From assembly GCF_019104725.1 (NCBI RefSeq), contig NZ_JAHRXF010000020.1, positions 1 to 64,000 on the forward strand: a stretch of DNA of 64,000 bases, written 5' to 3'. The position numbers and the translations under genes are program-made. This stretch comes from Streptomyces corallincola. GTDB lineage: Bacteria > Actinomycetota > Actinomycetes > Streptomycetales > Streptomycetaceae. The notes beneath the pieces were generated by a model. It was not told the DNA's origin. It was given only the letters and a program-made list of their open reading frames with translations, and searched no databases. Shown in pieces: positions 26,821-35,374 of the stretch (position 1 is its first letter; every line of letters starts with the position of its first letter).

Positions 26821-27962
26821 GCGGTGTCCTGCCCCCGGCGTGCCTGGGCGTACCGCTCGTAGCGTTCGTGGCGCTCCACCCGGCGCCGCTTGGCGCGCCG
26901 GAACCGGCGGGCGACCAGCCGGGCGAGGTCGGCGGCGCCGACCATGCCCGCCTCGGGGCCGAGCTGGGCGCGGGTGATCCGGGCCTCGGGGCGGTAGCCG
27001 CGTCCGGTGAGGTGGCGCTTGAAGGCGTCGCGGGCGGGGCCGATCAGCAGGTCGTCGGCGGCCGAGACCCCGCCGCCGATGACGAAGCAGGACGGGTCGA
27101 GGGCGGCGGCGAGGTTGGCGATGCCGACCCCCAGCCACTGGCCGATGTCCTGGAGGAGTTCGACGCACATCGCGTCGCCCTCGCGGGCCAGCTCGGTGAT
27201 CATCGGACCGGAGATGTCCTCGATGCTGCCCTTGACGTGCTCGATGATCCCGTACGCCACCGGGGAGTCCGCGGCCGCCAGCTCCTTCGCCTCGCGGACC
27301 AGCGCGTTGCCGGAGCTGTACTGCTCCCAGCAGCCCCGGTTGCCGCACGGGCAGCGGTGTCCGCCGGGGACGACCTGCATGTGCCCGAACTCACCGGCCA
27401 CGCCGAACTTGCCGCGCTTGACCTGGCCGTCCTCCAGGATCGCGCCGCCGATGCCGGTGCCGAGGGTGATCATCACGAGGTGGTCCTCGTCGCGTCCGGC
27501 GCCGAAGCGCCACTCGGCCCAGGCGGCGGTGTTGGCGTCGTTGTCCACCAGGACCGGCACCGACAGGCGCCCGGCGAGGCGGTCGCGCAGCGGTTCGTTG
27601 CGCCAGGACAGGTGCGGGGCGAACAGGACGCGGTTGCGGTCGGCGTCCACCCACCCGGCCGCGCCGATGCCGACGGCGTGCACGTCGTGCCGGTCGGACA
27701 GGTCCAGGACCAGCTCGACGATGGTGTCCTCGACCACCTTGGGGCTCTTGGACTTGTCCGGGGTCTCCGTGCGGAGCTTCTCCAGGATGTTGCCGTCCGC
27801 GTCCACCACGCCCGCCATCACCTTGGTGCCGCCGATGTCGATGCCGACGGTCGGCACGCGGGGTGCGGTCAGGTGGGACCGGCGCTCGCGGGTGCCGACG
27901 GTGCGCAGGACCGGGGCCCGGCGGGAGCCGATGGGGGCGGTGAGGTCGCGGTAGGTGCTCAT
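26817..27962 (-). CDS. ROK-family sugar kinase (glucokinase-like)
   Basis: A 381-residue ROK kinase. The ATP-binding motif is VGIDIGGTKVMAGVVD (about residue 40), the catalytic region is VDNDANTAAWAEW, and the zinc-binding ROK signature is CPCGNRGCWEQY. A 35-residue N-terminal extension and a basic C-terminal tail (RRAKRRRVERHERYERY) are unusual, so a slightly later start is possible. It would phosphorylate glucose or another hexose. It is downstream of the ABC operon, separated by a terminator hairpin, and could prime the imported sugar. Glucokinase is the likely activity; substrate unproven. Confidence 0.87.
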   Translation of the reverse strand: MSTYRDLTAPIGSRRAPVLRTVGTRERRSHLTAPRVPTVGIDIGGTKVMAGVVDADGNILEKLRTETPDKSKSPKVVEDTIVELVLDLSDRHDVHAVGIGAAGWVDADRNRVLFAPHLSWRNEPLRDRLAGRLSVPVLVDNDANTAAWAEWRFGAGRDEDHLVMITLGTGIGGAILEDGQVKRGKFGVAGEFGHMQVVPGGHRCPCGNRGCWEQYSSGNALVREAKELAAADSPVAYGIIEHVKGSIEDISGPMITELAREGDAMCVELLQDIGQWLGVGIANLAAALDPSCFVIGGGVSAADDLLIGPARDAFKRHLTGRGYRPEARITRAQLGPEAGMVGAADLARLVARRFRRAKRRRVERHERYERYAQARRGQDTA

Positions 27963-27997
27963 CGGCGTCGATTCTGCCTCACCCCGGTTACGGGCGT

Positions 27998-28031
27998 GGT
28001 GAGGGGCGGGGGCGGAGGACCGCCCCTCACC
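27998..28031 (-). terminator. Hairpin terminator between the ABC operon and ROK kinase
   Basis: A perfect 12-base-pair stem, GGTGAGGGGCGG (27998-28009) with CCGCCCCTCACC (28020-28031), with a 10-base loop. It is 81 bases after the ABC ATPase stop on the minus strand, so the kinase likely has a separate or partly read-through transcript. Confidence 0.7.
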
Positions 28032-28111
28032 GCGCCCCCGCCCCGCCCGCGCGTCCCCGTGTGACGGGTGTGCCCGGTACGCCGAGTGCGCCCGCCGTAC
28101 CCGTACGGCCG

Positions 28112-29011
28112 TCAGTCGCGGCCGAGTTCGTGGACGAGGGCGTCGAGGTCGGCGCCTCCGGCCATCTGCCGGGTCAGTTCGTCCAGGGTGATCCCGTCCC
28201 GTGTGTGATGGCCCACCATCGTGCCGCGCCGCAGCAGGACGAAGCGGTCGCCCACGAGGTGGGCGTGGTGCGGGTTGTGGGTGATGAGCACGACACCGAG
28301 GCCCTGGTCACGTGCGGCGGCCACATATTTGAGGACCACACCGGACTGCTTGACCCCCAGTGCGGCGGTGGGTTCGTCCAGGACGAGCACCTTGGCGCCG
28401 AAGTACACGGCACGGGCGATGGCGACGCACTGGCGCTCGCCGCCGGACAGCGTGCCGATGGGCTGGTCCACGTCGCGCAGGTCGATGCCCATGCGGAGCA
28501 GTTCGGCGCGGGTGGTGCGCCGCATGTGCTCGGTGTCGAGGCGCTTGAAGGGGCCGCTGCCCTTGCGGGGCTCGGAACCGAGGAAGAAGTTCCGCCACAC
28601 CGGCATCAGCGGCACCACGGCGAGGTTCTGGTGGACCGTGGCGATGCCCAGGTCCAGCGCCTCGCGCGGCGAGCCGAGGCGGGTCTCCTCGCCGTCGATG
28701 CGCAGGGTGCCCGCGTCGTGCTGGTGCAGCCCGGCGATGATCTTGATCAGGGTGGACTTGCCCGCGCCGTTGTCCCCGAGCACGCAGGTGATCTCCCCGG
28801 CGTGCACCTCCAGACCGACACCCTCCAGGGCGCGGACGGTGCCGTAGCGCTTGGCGACACCGGTCAGTTCGACCAGCGGGACACGCTCCCCGGCACCGGA
28901 GGCACCGCCCGCGCTGCCCGCCGGAGTCTCCGCCGGGGTGCCCGCCGGAGCGCTCGGCCCGGACGCCGTCGCACGCCCGCTGCCGGTCGCCGCCTGCTTC
29001 GATTCCGTCAT
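28112..29011 (-). CDS. CUT2-type sugar ABC transporter ATPase
   Basis: A 299-residue single-domain ABC ATPase. A disordered alanine/glycine/proline N-terminus (about 40 residues) precedes the domain. Walker A is [10 protein letters not shown]-loop in TVHQNLA, signature LSGGERQ, Walker [12 protein letters not shown], and the switch His in LITHN. Most CUT2 ATPases (RbsA type) have two ABC domains; this has one, so it works as a homodimer. ATG at 29011 overlaps the permease stop as ATGA. It is the last gene of the binding protein-permease-ATPase operon. Confidence 0.9.
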   Translation of the reverse strand: MTESKQAATGSGRATASGPSAPAGTPAETPAGSAGGASGAGERVPLVELTGVAKRYGTVRALEGVGLEVHAGEITCVLGDNGAGKSTLIKIIAGLHQHDAGTLRIDGEETRLGSPREALDLGIATVHQNLAVVPLMPVWRNFFLGSEPRKGSGPFKRLDTEHMRRTTRAELLRMGIDLRDVDQPIGTLSGGERQCVAIARAVYFGAKVLVLDEPTAALGVKQSGVVLKYVAAARDQGLGVVLITHNPHHAHLVGDRFVLLRRGTMVGHHTRDGITLDELTRQMAGGADLDALVHELGRD

Positions 29012-30048
29012 TTCGCGGCCTCCGCGCGCTTGCGCACCCAGTGGTTGAGCAGGGTGGCGAGGAGCAGCATGGCTCCCAGGAAGAACTTGAACCAGTCGGG
29101 GTTCCACTCGGCGAAGACGATGCCCTTGCTGGTCATGCCGAACAGCAGGGCGCCGACCGCCGAGCCGACCGCGCTGCCGTAGCCGCCGGTGATCAGGCAG
29201 CCGCCGATGACGGCCGCGATGATGTAGATCAGCTCGTTGCCGACGCCCTCACCGGACTGGACGGCGTCGAAGGAGAACAGCAGGTGCTGGCCGGAGATCC
29301 AGGCGCCGAACGCGACGCCCATGTAGAGGCCAATCCTGGTCCGGTTGACCGGGACGCCGACCGCGCGGGCCGCTTCCCGGTCGCCGCCGACCGCGAAGAT
29401 CCAGTTCCCGGCACGGGTGCGCAGCAGAATCCAGGAGGCCAGCACGACCAGGCCGAGCCACCACAGCACGGTCACCTTGAGGTCCACCCCGCCGACGGTC
29501 AGCGTGGACGCGAACACGGCGCGGGCGCTCGGGAAGCCCTGCATGTCCGCGATGGACTTGGTGGAGACCGTGCCGTCGATCAGCTTGGTCAGGCCGAGGT
29601 TCAGCCCGGTCAGCATGAGGAACGTGCCGAGCGTGACGATGAAGCTGGGCAGTTTCGTCCGGGTCAGCACGAACCCGTTGAACGCGCCGACCGCCAGCGT
29701 GACCAGCAGCGAGACCCCGGCGCCGACCCAGGTGTTCGCGGTCATCTGGTAGCTGAACATCGAGGAGATCAGCGCCGACGAGGTGACCATGACACCCGCG
29801 GAGAGGTCGAACTCGCCGCCGATCATCAGCAGGGCCACGGGGACGGCCATGATCCCGATGGTCGAGGAGGCGTACAGCACAGTGCCGAGGCTGCTCGCGC
29901 GCAGGAAGCCGTCGGCGGTGCAGGCGAAGAAGACCAGCACCGCGAGGGCGCCGACGACCGAGCCCAGTTCGGGGCGGGCCAGCAGCTTCCGCAGCGGCGA
30001 GCCCTGCGGAATCCTTTCTTCGGGGACGGTGTCCAGGGCCGCGCTCAC
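29008..30048 (-). CDS. CUT2-type sugar ABC transporter permease
   Basis: A 346-residue RbsC/BPD_transp_2-type permease with about eight to ten membrane helices and the family segments [12 protein letters not shown] and [15 protein letters not shown]. It forms the channel with the neighbouring ATPase and binding protein. GTG start at 30048 overlaps the binding protein stop as GTGA; the upstream in-frame residues are shadow. Sugar specificity cannot be read from sequence; the ROK kinase and the MocA-type dehydrogenase nearby fit a hexose or inositol-like substrate. Confidence 0.9.
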   Translation of the reverse strand: MSAALDTVPEERIPQGSPLRKLLARPELGSVVGALAVLVFFACTADGFLRASSLGTVLYASSTIGIMAVPVALLMIGGEFDLSAGVMVTSSALISSMFSYQMTANTWVGAGVSLLVTLAVGAFNGFVLTRTKLPSFIVTLGTFLMLTGLNLGLTKLIDGTVSTKSIADMQGFPSARAVFASTLTVGGVDLKVTVLWWLGLVVLASWILLRTRAGNWIFAVGGDREAARAVGVPVNRTRIGLYMGVAFGAWISGQHLLFSFDAVQSGEGVGNELIYIIAAVIGGCLITGGYGSAVGSAVGALLFGMTSKGIVFAEWNPDWFKFFLGAMLLLATLLNHWVRKRAEAAK

Positions 30049-31046
30049 CGGGTGCCCCGCTGGGTGTACGCGGCGAGGGCGCCCGCCTGGTCCTTGGTGA
30101 CGATCTGGGGCCCGGTCAGCACCGGACGGCCGCCGCCGAGGACGTCGGCGTTGTACTTGTAGAGCCACAGCAGGTCCACGGCCTCGTAGCCCTGGAGGTA
30201 CGGCTGCTGATCGACGGCGAAACCGAGGGTGCCGTCCTTCAGCTCGGCGGCGACCTTGGCGTTCAGGTCGAAGGTGTCGATCTCGGCCTTGCTGCCCGCG
30301 TCCTGCTTCGCCTTGACGGCGGTGTCGGCGTACGGCGCGCCGAGGGTGACCACGGCGTCGATGGACTTGTCGGCCTGGAGCTTGGCCTCCACGGCGGACT
30401 GCACGTCGGGCATGTTGGTGCCGTTGACGTACAGCTTCCGCACGGTGCCCCCGAAGGTCTTGGCGACGCCGTCGCAGCGCTGCTCGTGGCCGACGTTGCC
30501 CTGCTCGTGCAGGACGCAGAGAACCTTCTTGCGGCCCCGCTTGTTCAGCTCGTCCCCGACCGCCTCACCGGCGACGGTCTCGTCCTGGCCGATGTGGGCG
30601 AGCGCGCCGAACGCCTTGGACTCGGCGGAGCCGGAGTTGACCGTGATCACCGGAATCCCGGCCTTCTCGGCGCGGGCCACCGACGCCTTCAGCGCGGCGG
30701 GCTTGGCGAGGGTGACGATGATGCCGTCCACCTTCTTGTCCACCGCCGCGTCCACGAGCTGGGCCTGCTGCTGGGCCTCGTCGTCGTGGGAGTAGAGGAA
30801 GTTGACGTTGTCCTTCACGGCGGCCTGCTTGGCTCCGCTCTGGACGATGTCCCAGAAGGTGTCGCCGTCCCCGGAGTGCGTGATCATCGCGAAGGTCCAG
30901 CGGGGCGTGTTCACCGCCGCCCTGCCCTGGGCGGCGGCGTTGCGGGCGTCCTCGGCCCGTTTGCCGCCGGTGCTGCTGCAACCGGCCAGCGAGAGGCCGA
31001 GCGCCCCCGCCACCGCGATGCCTACCCAGGTCCGAAACCGTGCCAC
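30045..31046 (-). CDS. CUT2-type sugar-binding lipoprotein
   Basis: A 333-residue periplasmic-binding-protein-like (LacI/RbsB type) protein. The signal peptide starts MARFRTWVGIAVAGAL and ends at lipobox LSLAGC, with the cysteine at about residue 24 lipid-anchored. The mature protein has the family folds (SGDGDTFWDIVQSGAKQA; KVDGIIVTLAKP; NVGHEQRCDG). GTG start at 31046 with AAGAAGGG about 9 bases upstream. It is the first gene of the operon; a candidate promoter lies at 31207-31236. Confidence 0.92.
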   Translation of the reverse strand: MARFRTWVGIAVAGALGLSLAGCSSTGGKRAEDARNAAAQGRAAVNTPRWTFAMITHSGDGDTFWDIVQSGAKQAAVKDNVNFLYSHDDEAQQQAQLVDAAVDKKVDGIIVTLAKPAALKASVARAEKAGIPVITVNSGSAESKAFGALAHIGQDETVAGEAVGDELNKRGRKKVLCVLHEQGNVGHEQRCDGVAKTFGGTVRKLYVNGTNMPDVQSAVEAKLQADKSIDAVVTLGAPYADTAVKAKQDAGSKAEIDTFDLNAKVAAELKDGTLGFAVDQQPYLQGYEAVDLLWLYKYNADVLGGGRPVLTGPQIVTKDQAGALAAYTQRGTR

Positions 31047-31364
31047 GAGGCCGTGCCCTTCTTGCGTGTCCTGCGCCGTGCTCTGCGCTGAGGTCTGCCG
31101 TCCGGCGCGCTGCCGCGCCGGGCCGCCGGTGCTCCGACGTGCGAGAGGGGCGGGTGGTCCGTCACCGGCGTGTGCCGACGGCGTCCTCACCTGCCCCGAA
31201 CACTTCAGTATCGAACACGGGGAACACCCCTGACACGGGCGGGGATGCCCAGGTCAGCGGCTTGTCAGGACATGCGGACGAAGCGGTACGTGGCACAGGA
31301 GGCACCGGGACCGGTCAACTGGCGGACACGGCAGGGGAGTTGCCGCCCCGCGCGCCCGGCACCC
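31047..31364. other. 318-base promoter region of the sugar ABC operon
   Basis: Non-coding between the binding protein and the GntR gene, both on the minus strand. It contains the candidate promoter at 31207-31236 with the short inverted repeat GGGG-TGTT-CCCC (minus strand) in its spacer. No other gene seen. Confidence 0.55.
31207..31236 (-). promoter_or_regulatory. Candidate promoter of the sugar ABC operon
   Basis: On the minus strand, GTGTCA (31236-31231) and GATACT (31212-31207) are spaced by 18 bases; each matches 4 of 6 consensus bases. The start codon of the binding protein is 161 bases downstream. Confidence 0.4.
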
Positions 31365-32129
31365 TCAGGGGCGTACCAGCAGCTGGAACTCGAACGAGTA
31401 GCGGGCCGGACGGTACGTGTGGTCGCCGTACTCGACCGCGCGCCCGGTGTCGTCGTACGTCGTGCGGCGCATCGTGAGCAGCGGGGCGCCCTCGGGCTCG
31501 GTGAGCCGGTCGGCCTCGGCGGCGGTGGCGCCGCGCGCGCCGATGGACTGGCGGGCGCTGTGCAGGGTGATCCCGGCGGAGCGCATCATCCGGTATAGCC
31601 CGGTCGCCTCCAACTGGCCGGTGTCCAGGTCCAGCAGGCCCGGCGGCAGGTGGTTGACGAGGTAGGCCATCGGTTCGCCGTGCGCGAGCCGGAGCCGTTC
31701 GACACGGTGCACGTCGCTGCCCTCGGGAACGGCGAGCGCGGCGGCGACCTCGGCACCGGCGGACACCACCGTGTTGACCAGCACCTTGGTCGCGGGGCGC
31801 TGCCCGGCCGCCTCCAGGTCGTCGTAGAGGCTGCTGAGCTCCAGGGGGCGCTTGACCTGGCTGTGCACGACCTGGGTGCCGACGCCCCGGCGGCGCACCA
31901 GCAGCCCCTTGTCCACCAGGGACTGGATGGCCTGGCGGACGGTGGGCCGGGACAGACCGAGCCGGGCGGCGAGTTCGATCTCGTTGCCGAGCAGGCTGCC
32001 GGGTGTGAGGGTGCCGTGCTCGATGGCGGCTTCGAGCTGCTGGGAGAGCTGGAAGTACAGCGGCACCGGCGAGCTGCGGTCCACCCGGAGTTCGAGCGGC
32101 ACGGACGGGTCCACGTCTGGTTTCGGCAC
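31365..32129 (-). CDS. GntR-family regulator with UTRA (HutC-type) domain
   Basis: A 254-residue regulator. The N-terminal winged helix-turn-helix is the GntR fold (residues about 15-85, with LGNEIELAARLGLSRPTVRQA as recognition region), followed by a UTRA ligand-binding domain (LYDDLEAAGQRPATKV…YRPARYSFEFQLLV). HutC-type members usually bind sugars or amino-sugar phosphates. GTG start at 32129. It is divergent from the Gfo/Idh/MocA gene and just upstream of the ABC operon, so it probably represses one or both, released by a sugar ligand. The ligand is unknown. Confidence 0.92.
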   Translation of the reverse strand: MPKPDVDPSVPLELRVDRSSPVPLYFQLSQQLEAAIEHGTLTPGSLLGNEIELAARLGLSRPTVRQAIQSLVDKGLLVRRRGVGTQVVHSQVKRPLELSSLYDDLEAAGQRPATKVLVNTVVSAGAEVAAALAVPEGSDVHRVERLRLAHGEPMAYLVNHLPPGLLDLDTGQLEATGLYRMMRSAGITLHSARQSIGARGATAAEADRLTEPEGAPLLTMRRTTYDDTGRAVEYGDHTYRPARYSFEFQLLVRP

Positions 32130-32173
32130 GGGCCCGAGCGTAGCCGCGTGACCGGTTGACGGGAAGTTGTGCC

Positions 32174-32224
32174 GTCCGGTTGTCCGGACATTTGCATTGA
32201 CAAGGTTGTGCGACGCACCACACT
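32174..32224 (+). promoter_or_regulatory. Divergent regulatory region with leaderless promoter and inverted repeats
   Basis: TTGACA (32197-32202) and CACACT (32219-32224) are 16 bases apart, and the ATG at 32232 is 7 bases past the second box, consistent with a leaderless mRNA. Two perfect inverted repeats sit here: GTCCGG-TTGT-CCGGAC (32174-32189) and GTGCG-A-CGCAC (32208-32218), the latter inside the promoter spacer and so a candidate GntR operator. Confidence 0.6.
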
Positions 32225-32231
32225 GTGTTCC

Positions 32232-33248
32232 ATGCGCATCGGGGTCATCGGGACGGGCCGCATCGGCACCATTCACGCGAACACATTGAGCCGTCACCGT
32301 GAGGTGGGGTCACTGATCCTCACGGACCGCGATCCGGCACGGGCCCAGGAGCTGGCCAACCGGCTGGGCGAGACGGCCGCGCCGGGCGAGGACGAGATCT
32401 TCCGCTGGGGCGTGGACGCGGTGGTGATCACCACGGCGACGGCGGCGCACGCGGAACTGATCGGCCGGGCCGCGCGGTCCGGGCTGCCGGTCTTCTGCGA
32501 GAAGCCCATCGCCCTGGACCTGACCGGCACGTTACAGGCGCTCGCCGAGGTGGAGGCCGCCGGGACGGTCCTCCAGATGGGGTTCCAGCGGCGGTTCGAC
32601 GCGGGGTACGAGGGTGCGCGGGAGGCGGTGCGCTCGGGGCGGCTCGGCCGCCTGCACGCCGTACGGGCGCTGACCGCCGACCAGTCACCGCCGCCCGCTT
32701 CCTGGCTGCCGCTGTCGGGCGGGCTGTTCCGGGACACGCTGGTCCACGACCTGGACGCGGTGCGCTGGGTGACCGGGCGCGAGGTGGTGGACGTGTACGC
32801 GGCCGGTTCGGACGGCGGCACCGCGATGTTCCGCGAGGCGGGGGACGTCGCCACCGGGGCGGCCCTGCTCACCCTGGACGACGGCACCCTCGCCACGGCG
32901 ACGGCGGCCCGGACCAACGGCGCGGGCTACGACGTGCGCATGGAGCTGGCGGGCGAGCGGGACACGGTCGTCGTGGGCCTGGACGACCGCACACCGCTCG
33001 CCTCCACCGAGCCGACCGGCCCCCCGCCCGCGAACAAGCCGTGGACCGGCTTCCTGGAACGCTTCGGTCCCGCGTACGAGGCGGAGCTGTTCGCGTTCGT
33101 CGAGGTGGTCCGGGGCGAACGCGCCAACCCGTGCGACGGCCACGAAGCGCTCCAGGCCCTCCGGATCGCGGAGGCCTGCGAGATCTCACGCCGGGAGCGC
33201 CGCGCGGTGCACCTCGCGGAGATCGCGGGGAGAGGGCGGGGACAGTAG
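32232..33248 (+). CDS. Gfo/Idh/MocA-family oxidoreductase (inositol 2-dehydrogenase-like)
   Basis: A 338-residue NAD(P)-dependent dehydrogenase. The Rossmann motif is IGVIGTGRIGTIHA at the start; EKPIALD is the family EKP motif with catalytic lysine, and the active-site histidine is likely in DTLVHDLDAVRW. IolG-type members oxidise myo-inositol or sugar-like polyols. It is leaderless by position (see promoter) and divergent from the GntR gene. With the CUT2 transporter it suggests uptake and oxidation of a cyclitol or sugar; myo-inositol is the best guess but no other iol genes are here. Confidence 0.85.
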   Translation: MRIGVIGTGRIGTIHANTLSRHREVGSLILTDRDPARAQELANRLGETAAPGEDEIFRWGVDAVVITTATAAHAELIGRAARSGLPVFCEKPIALDLTGTLQALAEVEAAGTVLQMGFQRRFDAGYEGAREAVRSGRLGRLHAVRALTADQSPPPASWLPLSGGLFRDTLVHDLDAVRWVTGREVVDVYAAGSDGGTAMFREAGDVATGAALLTLDDGTLATATAARTNGAGYDVRMELAGERDTVVVGLDDRTPLASTEPTGPPPANKPWTGFLERFGPAYEAELFAFVEVVRGERANPCDGHEALQALRIAEACEISRRERRAVHLAEIAGRGRGQ

Positions 33249-33262
33249 CCCCGGTGCGCCGC

Positions 33263-33298
33263 CCCCGGAACCCCGGCCGTCCCCGGAACCCCGGCCGT
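33263..33298. repeat. 18-base direct duplication
   Basis: CCCCGGAACCCCGGCCGT is repeated exactly at 33263-33280 and 33281-33298, in the 142-base gap after the dehydrogenase. No function evident. Confidence 0.75.
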
Positions 33299-33390
33299 CC
33301 CGGAGACCACGGCAGCGGCACCCTCCTGAGCGCCGTCACCATCCCCCGAAGCCGAGCGCCCCGACCACCACCCCGGAGCGGAGCGCGTCC

Positions 33391-34581
33391 TCACCACCGC
33401 ACCGGCAGTCTGCGCACTCCCCGCATCAGCATGCCCGGCAGCCAGTCCTCGGCCGGGCCGTCGAGGGCGAGGCCGGGGGCGCGGTCGAGCAGGCCGCGGA
33501 GGGCGATGCGGCCCTCAAGGCGGGCCAGGGGTGCGCCCAGGCAGAAGTGGATGCCGTGCCCGAAGGCGAGGTGGCCCCGCGTGTCGCGCCGGATGTCGAA
33601 GCGGTGCGGGTCGGGGTAGCGGGTGTCGTCGCGCTGGGCGGCGCTGAGTCCGACGACCACCGGCTCACCGGGCGCGATGAGGGTACCGGCGATCTCCATC
33701 GGCTCCGCCGCGTACCGGAAGGTGCCGCTCTCCACCGGGCCCTCGTAGCGCAGCATCTCCTCGACGGCGTTGTCGAGGAGGCCCATGTCGGCGCGCAGGT
33801 CGGCGAGCTGGCCGGGGTGGGTGAGGAGGGCGAGGACACCGTTGCCGATGAGGTTGACGGTGGTCTCGTGACCGGCGACGAGCAGCAGGAAGGCCATGCC
33901 GCGCAGTTCGGCGGCGGAGAGGCGGTCGCCGTCCTCGGCGGTGGTGCGGATCAGGTCGCTCAGCAGGTCGCCGGAGGGGCCTGAGGCGCGCTTGTCCTCG
34001 ATCAGTTCGGTCAGATACTCCCCGAGCCGGGTGGTCGCCGCGTACGCCGTCTCCTCGCCGGTGGGGGCGACGACCTCGGTGGAGAGCGCGCGGAACTCGG
34101 CGCGGTCCAGGTCGGGCACGCCGAGGAGTTCACAGATGACGGTGATGGGCAGCGGATAGGCGAGGGACTCGATGAGGTCGGCGCTGCCGCGCGGGATCAT
34201 CGCGTCCAGCAGGTCGTCGGTGATGCGCTGGACGCGGGGCCGCAGCAGTTCGACGCGGCGCATCGTGAACCCGCGGGCCACCAGGCCGCGCAGCCGGGTG
34301 TGCTGGGGCGGGTCGGTGCCGAGGAGGGACTTGCCGATCATCTCCTCGTCGGGGAAGGTCAAGCCGATCCGGGTGCCGTCCTTGGCGAGCCGGGGATCGG
34401 CCAGCGCGGCGCGCGCCTCGTCGTACCCGACGACGAGCCAGGTCCAGTACTCCGGGAGCGAGCCGGGCAGCCGGACCCGGTGCACGGGCCCCTGTTCGCG
34501 CAGTCGCGCGTACACGGGGTGGGGGTCGAGGCGGAACGCGTCCCCGAACTCCTCCAGGTCGATCACCGCTTGCCTGTCCAT
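33391..34581 (-). CDS. Cytochrome P450 (soluble bacterial class)
   Basis: A 396-residue P450. I-helix oxygen-binding motif AGHETT (about residue 237), the K-helix ExxR in EEMLRYEG, and the haem-ligand loop FGHGIHFCLGAPLA with the axial cysteine at about residue 345. It is a soluble class I type needing ferredoxin and a reductase, and none is adjacent. The substrate is unknown; it resembles CYP105/107-type proteins of streptomycetes. ATG at 34581 with GGAGG 4 bases upstream. No biosynthetic partner genes surround it. Confidence 0.93.
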   Translation of the reverse strand: MDRQAVIDLEEFGDAFRLDPHPVYARLREQGPVHRVRLPGSLPEYWTWLVVGYDEARAALADPRLAKDGTRIGLTFPDEEMIGKSLLGTDPPQHTRLRGLVARGFTMRRVELLRPRVQRITDDLLDAMIPRGSADLIESLAYPLPITVICELLGVPDLDRAEFRALSTEVVAPTGEETAYAATTRLGEYLTELIEDKRASGPSGDLLSDLIRTTAEDGDRLSAAELRGMAFLLLVAGHETTVNLIGNGVLALLTHPGQLADLRADMGLLDNAVEEMLRYEGPVESGTFRYAAEPMEIAGTLIAPGEPVVVGLSAAQRDDTRYPDPHRFDIRRDTRGHLAFGHGIHFCLGAPLARLEGRIALRGLLDRAPGLALDGPAEDWLPGMLMRGVRRLPVRW

Positions 34582-34684
34582 CGTCCTCCGTCTTCCTTCC
34601 GGACTCCCCCGAGGCCGCGCCTGGCGCCTCGCTGCCCGATCAACGACCGGAGAGGCCGTCAGGTGCCCGGAATGCGGAGAAAAC

Positions 34685-34734
34685 ACCCCGCCCCGCGACC
34701 CGTGGTGCTGTGGGGGGTGGTCGCGGGGCGGGGT
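34685..34734 (-). terminator. Strong hairpin terminator after the RNase gene
   Basis: A perfect 16-base-pair stem, 34685-34700 with 34719-34734 (arm ACCCCGCCCCGCGACC), and an 18-base loop, 89 bases beyond the RNase stop on the minus strand and 104 upstream of the P450. Confidence 0.8.
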
Positions 34735-34822
34735 CGGCACGGTACGGCGGCCGGGTGGGGCCGGTCGCCGGACGCGACGCCGGGTGCGAGGTGCGCCCGG
34801 CGTCAGGGACGCGGTCGGCCGG

Positions 34823-35227
34823 TCAGCAGCCGAAGTCGATCAGATCGAACGTCTCGTAGTGGTCGCCGGTGTAGTAGTCCTCCTGGGACTCCTCACCGGT
34901 GACGATCCGGCGGGCGCCGCGGGTCGAGGACCCCGGCGTGATGACGGTGTACTCGTGGTAGTAGCCGTTCGACTGCGAGGGCAGCACGCCTTCGCGGTTC
35001 TCGAAGACGACGCCGTCCTGGTCGTAGGGGAACGGGCCGCCCTGGTCGATCAGGTCCAGGGTGTCGTGCGCCTGCGCGGGCAGCTGGCCGTAACAGATGC
35101 TGCCGACGGAGGCGGCCGAGTCGGTGGCCGCCTGCGCCGAGACGGCGGTGACGGTGCCACCGGCGAAGAGGGCCGAGACGAGGGCCGCGGCGGTGACGAT
35201 GCGGTGTGCGCGTGGGGGGATCCTCAT
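34823..35227 (-). CDS. Secreted guanyl-specific ribonuclease, RNase Sa type
   Basis: A 134-residue secreted ribonuclease. The signal peptide covers about the first 34 residues (…SAQA). The mature part matches RNase Sa of Streptomyces aureofaciens closely, with QDGVVFENRE (catalytic Glu), RGARRIVTGE (catalytic Arg) and YYTGDHYETF (catalytic His), and a C-terminal cysteine pairing with the one in ICYGQLP. It cleaves single-stranded RNA after guanosine, outside the cell. I see no barstar-like inhibitor gene nearby. ATG at 35227 is likely; it has no Shine-Dalgarno, and the promoter proximity suggests a leaderless transcript. An ATG at 35260 is an alternative. Confidence 0.93.
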   Translation of the reverse strand: MRIPPRAHRIVTAAALVSALFAGGTVTAVSAQAATDSAASVGSICYGQLPAQAHDTLDLIDQGGPFPYDQDGVVFENREGVLPSQSNGYYHEYTVITPGSSTRGARRIVTGEESQEDYYTGDHYETFDLIDFGC

Positions 35228-35236
35228 GGGCATCAT

Positions 35237-35265
35237 GATGATGCGCGTAGACGTTGGCATGTCAA
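35237..35265 (-). promoter_or_regulatory. Candidate promoter of the RNase gene
   Basis: On the minus strand TTGACA (35265-35260) lies 17 bases from a weak -10 ATCATC (35242-35237), which is 9 bases before the ATG. A preceding TTGACG overlaps. This fits a near-leaderless mRNA. Confidence 0.4.
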
Positions 35266-35374
35266 CGTCAACGCCGAACCTTCGCCCGTCGCGCCCGATT
35301 GCTTCGCGGGAGCTCGACCTCCCTCACCGCGTCCCCACATCCCCCGCACGGCCGGGGGGTTGCGGAGCACCGGG

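Noticed and set aside
33391..34581. P450 as part of a natural product cluster
   Set aside because: Neighbours are unrelated primary-metabolism or single genes; no core biosynthetic enzyme is adjacent.
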